Program-made: the position numbers and the translations under genes
Assembly: GCA_027039465.1 (NCBI GenBank)
Contig: JALWEA010000166.1
Coordinates: 1 to 14,278 of the forward strand
Origin: Calditrichia bacterium
GTDB taxonomy: Bacteria; Calditrichota; Calditrichia; Calditrichales; Calditrichaceae
DNA length: 14,278 bases
Direction: 5' to 3'
In this document: one piece after another, positions 1 to 8,500 of the stretch
Layout of the letters: every line of letters starts with the position of its first letter
Position numbering within the stretch: position 1 is the first letter of the stretch
Notes under the pieces: generated by a model
Databases searched by the model: none
The model's input: only the letters and a program-made list of their open reading frames with translations
What the model was told of the DNA's origin: nothing

Positions 1-54
1 ATGCCCCGCTGTCCATCTGATCAGAAGATGTGCGGGGCAAACGCCATGTTAAGT
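1..54 (-). other. attC-like site, cut by the window edge
   Basis: On the minus strand the site opens with ACTTAAC (plus-strand 48-54), a perfect RYYYAAC R'' box. A stem of GCCCCGC against GCGGGGC (plus-strand 3-9 and 32-38) follows, with a loop that holds a smaller CATCT/AGATG hairpin. The R' end lies beyond base 1. It lies 13 bases past the stop codon of the barrel gene at 68, where an attC is expected. Confidence 0.5.
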
Positions 55-67
55 GTTTTGATAAATC

Positions 68-670
68 TTAATGCAAACTTACGGATAAACCCGTTTGCAA
101 GATGTAACCGCCTGTAGAAAAATTTTTTCCGGACAAATAAACTTGACGCCGAGAATATTGCTCGGTAACATAAGAAGGAATATCTCTATTTTCATAATTA
201 TAATCAAGTTCAAGAAAAACGGAAATTCTATCGGAAATAATTTTGCCGATTGAAGCGGCAAATTCATATCCGTAATGTAGTGCCTCCGAAGAAGGTAATG
301 ACAGGTTATCATTATGAATTGTTAAACCGGATTTCAAATCGATATAAAATAATTTTAAATATATTCTTTTTATTATTCCAATATCATACCATGTACCGGT
401 TTCTTTTAAGTTGGTTTGTATGTTGTCTTCGATATTTACTGAAAATCTATTAATTTTAAAATATGCTCCGAGATTATGGAAATTTGTAAGAATATTAAAT
501 TCGAGCCCATAAATAAAAATAAGGTCGTGGCTGTAATAATCTTTTAAAATATTGGACTTCGGATTAAAAATTCCTAAAGACGGTTGAAGAGAAAAATTAA
601 AATTTTTTGCTTCTAAATTTACATTTAAAAACAAAAAAACAGATATAAACAAAATAAACCTTCTGTTCAT
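68..670 (-). CDS. Outer-membrane beta-barrel protein, hypothetical
   Basis: A 200-aa protein with an N-terminal signal peptide (residues 1-21, hydrophobic FILFISVFLFLNV then LEA before KNF). The rest alternates short amphipathic strands rich in aromatic residues (FKINRFSVNI, YIDLKSGLTI, ISVFLELDYNY, YILQTGLSVSL) and ends in a strand with alternating hydrophobics, as in small porin-like or OmpA-like barrels of FCB bacteria. The size fits an eight-stranded barrel. The ATG is preceded by TGGAG (plus-strand 679-683) with eight bases between, which supports this start. It is the only gene of its cassette, beginning about 49 bases inside the attC-like site at 713-719 and ending next to the partial site at 1-54. 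No specific function can be read. Confidence 0.75.
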   Translation of the reverse strand: MNRRFILFISVFLFLNVNLEAKNFNFSLQPSLGIFNPKSNILKDYYSHDLIFIYGLEFNILTNFHNLGAYFKINRFSVNIEDNIQTNLKETGTWYDIGIIKRIYLKLFYIDLKSGLTIHNDNLSLPSSEALHYGYEFAASIGKIISDRISVFLELDYNYENRDIPSYVTEQYSRRQVYLSGKNFSTGGYILQTGLSVSLH

Positions 671-678
671 TTTTAAAT

Positions 679-683
679 CTCCA
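679..683 (-). promoter_or_regulatory. Ribosome binding site of the barrel gene
   Basis: TGGAG on the minus strand, eight bases before the ATG at 670. It supports the start and shows that this host uses Shine-Dalgarno pairing for at least some genes. Confidence 0.55.
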
Positions 684-712
684 AAATTTTTAAAATAAAA
701 TAATTAAAATTG

Positions 713-817
713 TAATAACCAAGCTAACTGGCTTTCATCATGTCAACTACTTCCACTTTGGGACAACTTTTTCACCGTACAATTCGCACCCCCCCGACGT
801 TGCGCGTTTTGTCAGGC
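713..817 (-). other. Degenerate attC-like site
   Basis: Lies between the stop of the lipoprotein gene (847) and the start of the barrel gene (670). Minus-strand R'' candidate GCCTGAC (811-817) is one base off RYYYAAC. The R' candidate is GTTATTA (713-719), preceded by AGTTAGCTTG, which matches the L' motif of the better sites (TTAGCTCAATC). The stem between is weak and the arm near 790 contains a run of seven C. The call depends mainly on position and on the L'/R' end. Confidence 0.45.
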
Positions 818-846
818 GATATAATTCGATTGAAAAACTTTGAATA

Positions 847-1692
847 TTATTTTCTTTTTCTGAAATAACTTAGCTCCTCCAAACTTGGATAGTTGAAGGT
901 TAATAAAAAAGTTAAATCGGATTTTGTGTATTCTTCAGGTAAACGATCAAAAGGAAAAGTGCTTTTAATTAGGTCAATACTTGAAATTTCAAGTAAGTCA
1001 TTACCTTCATGTAACAATACTTCATAATCAATTAAGGTCCCATCATTACGAATTTTAACGGCTAATACGGTTCTGCCCCAGGTAGGATATTCTCTGAAGT
1101 AGTAAACAGGCCATTCCCACACGTTTAACATTCTCTTATATAATCTTTGAAAATATTCGTCAAGAATAGGATCATAACAATACATATTTAAATCCATATT
1201 GTTCAAAAAGGGCAGTTGACCTTTTTCCGGTTTTCTAACAAAATGGTAAGTATCTGTAAAATTTACATAAGGATAAAAGGCTGATCCTTTGTAAAAATAA
1301 TAATCAACGATAACAGAGTAATTTACAGGATTCCCCAGCGAATCCTTGACGGGTTTAAATTTGTAATTTTTTACGGAGTTTATAACCGAACTGTCATAAA
1401 GCGGATTTAATGATAATAGCGTAATAATTGATAATATTTCACCGTTCTCATTTATTAACGGCTGACAGCGAACAGTACCTGATAATTTAATGTCTTCCGG
1501 AATATCTTCTTTTGAAATGGTATCTATTTTGGAAATAAAACTTTTTAAGTTCGTATTCAGATAAATTTCGGAATTATTGTAATTGGCAATCATTCTGTTA
1601 TATGGCAAGTTCCGCGAATAATATGGAGTATATTTTTGCGGATGGCAGCTTAGCAAAAATAAAATTATTAGAGATAAATAAGAAACTTTCAT
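847..1692 (-). CDS. Lipoprotein with two TonB C-terminal-like domains
   Basis: The open frame runs up to 1803, but that extension lies inside the attC-like site. The ATG at 1690-1692 starts a textbook lipoprotein signal, MKVSYLSLIILFLLSC, with a lipobox ending in Cys16, giving 281 aa. Residues about 65-140 have the pattern of a TonB C-terminal domain (GTVRCQPLINENGEILSI, then 'SVINSVKNYKFKPV' and 'GNPVNYSVIVDYYF'). Residues about 195-270 repeat it (VLAVKIRNDGTLIDYEVL, 'SSIDLIKSTFPFDRLP', 'LTFLLTFNY'). TonB usually has one such domain behind an inner-membrane anchor and a proline-rich spacer; here there is a lipid anchor and two domains. A role in contacting envelope proteins is inferred. It is the sole gene of a roughly 1.0-kb cassette. 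No clear Shine-Dalgarno site. Confidence 0.72.
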   Translation of the reverse strand: MKVSYLSLIILFLLSCHPQKYTPYYSRNLPYNRMIANYNNSEIYLNTNLKSFISKIDTISKEDIPEDIKLSGTVRCQPLINENGEILSIITLLSLNPLYDSSVINSVKNYKFKPVKDSLGNPVNYSVIVDYYFYKGSAFYPYVNFTDTYHFVRKPEKGQLPFLNNMDLNMYCYDPILDEYFQRLYKRMLNVWEWPVYYFREYPTWGRTVLAVKIRNDGTLIDYEVLLHEGNDLLEISSIDLIKSTFPFDRLPEEYTKSDLTFLLTFNYPSLEELSYFRKRK

Positions 1693-1713
1693 AGTACTTG
1701 AAATTTTTAAAAC

Positions 1714-1798
1714 CCTTAATGATTTACCTAATCGGATTTTCCTCGATTTACCGAGAAACCGAGTGCGCGGCAAATTCTGGTGCTTGCACTTGTTGGGC
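1714..1798 (-). other. attC-like site after the Avs-like operon
   Basis: The minus-strand R'' box GCCCAAC (1792-1798) fits RYYYAAC exactly. It is followed by GAATTTGCCGCGC, the same arm found in the sites at 8857, 10163 and 12037. The other arm reads AAAATCCGATTAG and ends in ATTAAGG (1714-1720), one base off GTTRRRY at its first position. The site ends 58 bases downstream of the accessory gene's stop and 22 bases before the next gene's ATG, the spacing expected of a cassette boundary. Confidence 0.6.
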
Positions 1799-1856
1799 AC
1801 CAATAAATATGATTGCTATTGCCAACCTTTAGTTATTCCTAACTTTTCTGTAGTGT

Positions 1857-2576
1857 TTAGAGTTTTTGCTTCAGCTCTTTTGCCACCTCCATAGCCATTT
1901 TCGCGAACGACTCCAGTCGCTCGATACGATCCTCGATATGTTTCTTTTCTTTTTCGTCTGGATCAGAGGCTTTCAATAAGCTATCCTCTTCAACAATCAT
2001 GTGAACAAGGGGAGATTCGGCACTCTCGTCTACGACAGCTGCCTCAGCAAGGCTGACCCACTCCAAGGACTTATTGAGCGCGTTTTGTGCGGCCTGAGTA
2101 AGGCAGTAACGTATAAGTATTTTTGCCGAATAGTCCAAGCCATCAATAAGTTTTAGCCAGGATTTCGTCTCGTCATTCTCCTCAGCATCGTCAACAACGG
2201 CTCTTACCGAACGAAAATATCTTGGTGTGTCATCTTCTGGATTTAAGCTCTCAAGGGTTCGCAGGATCGGTTCAAGCTCCTCAAATGGACGTTTGCCATC
2301 TGGTAACATGCGCCGGTGCTCCCAAAGGTTCAGGATTGCAACAGAACAGGCTTGCATCTTTTCTGGCTTTTCTTCGGCGCTGGCTTTCTCTGCATCCTGA
2401 ATCAGCTCAGCGATGTAGTGGGCCATCCATCGCCCAAGAGTATCCACTGACTGATCGAGCCCAAGCTCTTTAACCAGCCTTTTGCCCAGCTCGAGTGTCG
2501 CTTTACAGCGTACAGATTCTACCATTGGTTTTGACGAGGAATAATCGTGCGCTTGGAGGGATGAATCGGATGTCAT
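1857..2576 (-). CDS. Accessory protein of the Avs-like operon
   Basis: The frame opens at 2633, but the best start is the ATG at 2574-2576, preceded by AAAGGAG with a five-base gap, giving 239 aa. The protein is soluble, acidic and mostly helical, with no signal or membrane segment. Visible features are LGRWMAHYIAELIQDAE (about residues 46-62), a segment with LNLWEHRRMLPDGKRPFEEL, and a charged helical or coiled-coil C-terminus (EKEKKHIEDRIERLESFAKM). It overlaps the end of the nuclease-STAND gene by 74 bp in another frame, so the two are probably translationally coupled. Some AVAST systems (type III as I recall it) are described as a large nuclease-STAND plus a smaller second protein, and this pair fits that layout. 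Its biochemical role is unknown; the family link is inferred from context and overall look. Confidence 0.6.
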   Translation of the reverse strand: MTSDSSLQAHDYSSSKPMVESVRCKATLELGKRLVKELGLDQSVDTLGRWMAHYIAELIQDAEKASAEEKPEKMQACSVAILNLWEHRRMLPDGKRPFEELEPILRTLESLNPEDDTPRYFRSVRAVVDDAEENDETKSWLKLIDGLDYSAKILIRYCLTQAAQNALNKSLEWVSLAEAAVVDESAESPLVHMIVEEDSLLKASDPDEKEKKHIEDRIERLESFAKMAMEVAKELKQKL

Positions 2577-5500
2577 CATTTCTCCTTTCCCATCTAAAGT
2601 AGCGGCGATGCCGTTCAATTTCCACTTTAACAATTAAATCCATGTCAAGCTTGTGCAAAAGCGATACAATAAATTCAAATGATGCTTGAAAACGCACTCC
2701 GCTTTCATGATTTGTTTCATCATCATCTTTCTCAACAAAGGTTCCCCATACTTGTGCCCATGCGACTTCAACATGATCTCCTTGAACAAACCATCGTCTA
2801 TGCTCGGTATCGGAAGTGAGATTCATAATATTAGTAATGTAAGCAGCCGGAACCGGCGACGGATAAGTAATAGCCCCAGCCCATGGATCTTGTTCATCCA
2901 AACCGCGGTCGCAGTATCGATCGACAATCCAGCCTTTAAGTTGAAAACCTTTAAAGTAGATTTGTAAATCATCATTAGCATCAGGAATTCGATAGTTATG
3001 CGGATTATCTACGCTTTGCAAGGCCCTAAGTAGCGCCATCGAATGATCGGGTGAAACGAGCGCACTTGAGACATGAATGGACTCCTCCTGATGTCCAGAG
3101 CCCCATATCCAATGCCCCCAAAGATTCATTCGGCCATCAGAAGCTAAAAGGATACGATCAAAGTCATTCCTTGCAAGTGACCAGCGCCACTCATCGTTTT
3201 CGGCTTCATCCTTCCATGCCGGTCTTTCAAGCGGAATCGGATCGCGCCGGTCTGCCAGCCACCCCCAATCCCGACGAGTAAGATCATGGCGGTATAACCA
3301 ATTGTGGAATTCATCCTCAGAATCGTCAGGATCGTGATGAACGGGCTTTGTTTCCAGCAACTTCCCAGCTACCACCATCATGGCATGGTATGAGAGATAG
3401 AAATGAAGATCATCCACACGCGGATATGAGCCGTGAGAATGCCATGTCTCCCTATCCCTGAAAATCTTTCGCCGATGGCGTTCATCTTCATCCCAACGGC
3501 TTCCAAAAGGCAATTTCCATTCCTTTCTAATCACGCGCAACGCTTCCCGTTCGATACTGGCCTGCGACATGGCAAAGCATCTGCCCAAAGGGGCGAACCA
3601 GTATGGGCCTATATCGATGCCAAAATAGAATCGATCTTCATCTCCTTCTGTATCAGCATCGACTTCATTATCAGATTTCCCGTTCTCGAAGCGCTGATAG
3701 GATTTTGATTCAACAGGCGGGAGCTTCGACACATTAATAACTGACAGCCGTTCTCGCAGATCATCAGCCTGGGACTCTAAGAAGCCTACATCCAACAAGG
3801 AAAGGATTGTTTTCTTTGCGAATTCCCGAATGAGGACATGAGGTTCGCTGTTGAACGCTAGCTTGATTAAATAGTCGGCATATGGAACAACGATATCTGG
3901 ACGCTCTTTTGCTGCGCGAGACAATCCGATCAATAGCCATTGTCGTGCGTGCAGCTCATAGAAGTGCAGGCGGGCATCATAAAATGCGTCGGCGGATCCT
4001 CCGTTCGCCAGCATGATGAGATGATCAAGGACTTTTTTGTGCTCAAGGTTGCATAGTGCGCGGACTACATGCGCGGCTTCCCAGCGCAAACTTGCCCGTG
4101 GAGCTGCAAGGCAACTCCAAATATAACCAGCAACTGAGCCTTCAATTTCGGATGGAGGTTCAAGCCGTGATGACCACGGGCCATCGCCATCGGTATCCTC
4201 TATGATGGGGTCAAATAGATTGAGACCGAACGATAGCGCCTCCAGCGCCTCGTTTCCCGTCAGTTTGGGTGCGAGGAGTCCTACCAACGTAAACAAGCGG
4301 CTCGCACCAGCGAGTTCGGTCGCTTCGCCAATGGCGGTTAGAACCACATCAACCAATTTGTCTTCAGGAATTCCAGATAGCTCGCACGCGGTCTCAAAAG
4401 GAAGTACCTCATAGTAACGACTCTTCGTGATTTCCATGCAGAACCGCCGGCAGAACACCTTCAAGGTCTGAGCCATGGCCTGCTTAACTGCGAGCCGACT
4501 TCTCCAGTTCACCGGGAGCTGTTCAAGAATACTTCGTAAATGATAAAGATCGAAATCGGCTACATCAGAAATTGCCGAAATGAATTCCGCCTCTTTACCA
4601 ACTTCCACACGGCGGCAAGCCTCTTCAAAGAAGAGCTCATGATAATATGGTGGCTCGAGTTCTTTGAATCGTCGATATGCCCGGGAAATATCATTGGCAA
4701 CACTCAGATCAATACCATCAAAGATTTGGTTCCAATCACGATCATCATTGCTTTCTCGAACCGCAGTACGATCTATGTCGTAACTGTGCTCTCCAGACTT
4801 GCTGAATTGTTCCTCGCGTTCACTCAAGGCAATCCGTTCGTCAAGGTCCAGCGGAAGCGTAATTCCGTGCTCATTCAAGACGATCTTGAGTTTGCGCCAT
4901 TTTTCAGGGTCCTGCTGCCCCAGCGTCATATAACGGTACGCAAACTCCGCCATGCCCCCTTTTTCTTCCTTGGCCGCACAAGTTGCCAAGGCGCTTTTTA
5001 GCAAGAAAGGTTCATCCCATTGGGCACGGAAGCCTATCAATGCCAACGCGATTTTGGGATCTAGGTCTCCTCGCTCTACAAGGAAGTTGACCGCGATTGG
5101 CAATATCCGTTGTGCCCACCCAAAATCCCGGTCCCGCCAACGGCTGAGGATCGCAAGGGATGACTTCCCACATAGACCGGAAATCGCCTCGACAGTGGCC
5201 CTCCAATCAAAATGCTTGTCGCGGACGACATAGTCGTATGTCAGCTCCGCACAACGCGCAAGCCGATACGCTATCTCTGGGTTCGAACTATTCCGAGAGG
5301 CAGCGCGGTCGGCCAAGTCCAGAAGTGCCCCCCATCGATCTAAGTTTTCATCGCCAATCTTGCTTGCGATTTCCACGGCATGATTAAAATAGGCAGCCGC
5401 CTCAGAGTGGCTTATCTCCAAAATGGCTCGTGCTAGTTTGACATAGCTCGCCGACTTCGACTCCGCGTCTTCACGCTCGCCTTTGATGAGGTCAAAGGCC

Positions 5501-8500
5501 ATTCCAGCATAGTCGAGGGCACGCTCTTTTAGCACGGGTGATCGGGATGCGAGTCGTGCGAGATGTGTGAGCGTCGGGATAAACAATGGTCGCTTGAGGC
5601 TAGTGATCCACTGATCGAATATATCGGCTAATGTGGGATCAACATTTTCCACGGTCAGCAAGATATCAAACCAAATCCGAGCAATTTCATCGGATGTGTC
5701 CGAGTATTCCCGGTAACTGTTCCTTTCTGCTTCCGCAGACGCGGCCTTCGTTTCGGCAATAGCGTTTGCAAGGTCCGCAGAGGATATTTGTCCGATAAAA
5801 GTTTTCGCCCATAAAAGGTGCCATGGAAGTAGGGCACCAATATTCTCTTTGAAATCCCGTACATCCTGAGATTCAGAATGTGGCCTCGATCTTTCCAGCT
5901 CTTTTCGCAACTCGTCATGTGCCAGGTCAATCAGACTCAGTGATTGACCGCTGAGTGCTGCTTTCAGTGCATATGAGCGAAGCAGAGGAAATCGTAGACC
6001 GCCAAAGCGAGACGAAAGACCTCGCGGAGGCGACGGCGGCAAGTAGCGTATCAAGAGCGTGATCAGTTCGTCGTTCGTACCAACCGATAGTTTATGTGCA
6101 GCTTCCACAAGTGCAGTAACTGCCCGGATAGTGTTTTCCTCGCTGCCCCAGCGACTACCGTCTTTGAGTTTGATGTGTGGATTCAAAGCCAATCGTAGCG
6201 CGCGCTCCGCAACACTCTTTAGTGGCGTTTTATGGATGTCCCGTAATTCCAAGGTAATCGCAAGGATGAGGCACAAGTCGTTTCCGGCAGCCAAGGCAAG
6301 CTCATCAAGGTCATGATAACGGCCATGATCAATGAACCGGCTCGCAAGGATTCGTCCGACACGAAAAGAAATCTCGCGGGGACGCCATCTACGCACGTAG
6401 TGTGCGCAAGCCTCCGCGCCGTGGATATTGAAGAAGGCCCAAGCCAACGCAAAAATATCCTCTTCCGACACTTGTTCCTGCCGCCGTTCCTCTTCGGGAA
6501 GTCTGCTCCAGTTTCTTATCCATTCAAGAGCCATTCTAAGCCTTGAGCGCGCTTCGCCCACCAACTCCTTCCGGCCGGAGAGCAGCGCAGCTTCATAAGC
6601 ATGGTGGGAACCAACCCAATCCGAACCGAACATCCTCCGCGAAACGAGTTCCTGAATACGGCCACTTTCCAAGAAAACCGCGGCCAGATCAGTATTCGCC
6701 TGAAGGAGTCTGCCTTGCCGTTCATTCCCTGCACTTTCGCCACCAGCCTTTATAGCTAGTTTGGTTGCGTCGGTGTAGCGTTTCGCACGCAAACTTGCCT
6801 TGAGGGCAAATTGCAGACGTTGTAGTTCAATGTCGCGTTTTTCAATGGGACTTGTGTCTGGCAGTGCTTCGGAATTCAGAGCAAGGTTCACAAGTTCATC
6901 AAACTGCCCCGCCTCCAGCATCAGTTGGGGTAAAACAGAAGCCACATAGGCGCTGTTTGCTGCAAGCGGTTTCAGGTTTTCCAAAAAAGCTGCCAACTCG
7001 CCTGCGGTGGGCTTGAACCTCTCGCGAAACCAGGTTTCAGCGGGCTCATCAAAGAATTGAATAGCCTCACCAGTTATCAGCAACGGCCGCCCAAGATCAA
7101 ATGCAAAACTCTTGATTGCTGCTTCCTCTACCCCGGACATTGACGAAAGAACAGAAAGGGGTATCAGCGGCTGGAGCACGGCCAGCCCGGCACAAATTTT
7201 ATCTATTTGGCTCCTTTCAATAACCGCTTCGTCGCGCAGCTTCGCGATAGAGCCCTCGAGCAGGTTTTTGAGCGCATCTTCAACTGTTGTGGGATCGGGG
7301 CCGAGAGAACGGAGAATCTCGCTCAATGTGGCCCTGCGTGAAAGCGCCATCGCTTGAACGCGAGGATTTTGAGAGGTCAAGCGATGGAATTCCTCGATAT
7401 CTTGTTCGCTAGCGTCAACAAAGATCTGCCTCAAGTATGCCGCGGTTTCGTTCCTGCTAAAAGGTTTAAGTTCAAATCGTAATGCATTAGGTGGAGGATC
7501 AAGATATTCCTGCCGATGTGTTCTACACAGGGCGACTAAGCGCACACCATCTGGCAGTTGCACCCGAATCAAGTCGCGCACGAAAGATCGCGCTTCGCCA
7601 ATTTCCTCTGCCGCCATCTGGGCATTGTCGGCGGCGTCGATAATAATGCATAGAAGTGCTTGCGGGTTCTTGGACCTTAACGAGGCGATGCTTTGCCTTA
7701 GACGATGAACAAATGCCTTTACATAGGCCGAAGGTTCGGCATAAGGACTTGGGATGAGTGGATGGCACAGCCCCTTAGCGGCTAGTTCATTTGCAATCTG
7801 AACCAGAGCATCCTTGTGCCGGTGCCTATAGCCGCTTGCGCTGCGGTACTGACCATTGCCGAAACAGTCATAGAGAACGGTAAATGAGCCTGCGGGCAGC
7901 CCCAACTTGATACGCGTCGCAAAAACCGATTTTCCCACTCCAGCGGCAGCGTGGATAATGACAGGGGCAACGCCCGCTCTAACAATCTCTTGAAAAAGCG
8001 CCTCTTCCTGCTCTCGCGGCACAACATCTTCACATTCTTCGATAAGACAAGGTGCGGGAAAAAGATCCGACTCATCTGTCTTTAATGCCCGCAGGACATC
8101 TTTCTGGGTGATAGTCGGGTTGTCAGCGCCCGTGGAACTGGCCTTTTTAATTACCAGCTCCTTCAGTTGAACAGGCGCGTCAACATCCAATCTAGGAAGG
8201 TAGCCGCCAATCTCCCGGGCCAGCAGGTTCTGCTGATCCCACAGACCTTCCTGATTGCCTTCCAGTCGAAGGAGTTTACAGAAAGCGGTGAGCTCAGGGC
8301 CGCTGAAACCTGTGAATCGTTCAAGTTTTGCTTTTTCTACGGGATGCCGCGCCGGACGCCCCGCTGCCTGATCGTAAACAGCTTCAAGAAAGTTGGTGCT
8401 GATCGGACGGTTTGAAATGAAACAGAATTCGAGCTTACCGTTCAGAACTGTTGTAGGAAAATGTTGGTGAAGTACCTTGTATCGTTTTGCGAATCCCTCA

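Noticed and set aside
250..453. Plus-strand frame opposite the barrel gene
   Set aside because: Antisense to a gene with a clear signal peptide and ribosome binding site; no domain pattern of its own.
1693..1803. Upstream extension of the lipoprotein frame
   Set aside because: It runs through the attC-like site and puts 37 basic residues before a perfect lipoprotein signal; the ATG at 1692 is the sensible start.
2577..2633. Longer start for the accessory gene
   Set aside because: The ATG at 2574-2576 has a well-placed AAAGGAG; the longer form has none and lies wholly within the larger gene.
2222..8415. Plus-strand and alternative-frame open frames inside the Avs-like gene
   Set aside because: They are low-complexity or arginine- and serine-rich shadows of a well-supported 2101-codon gene.
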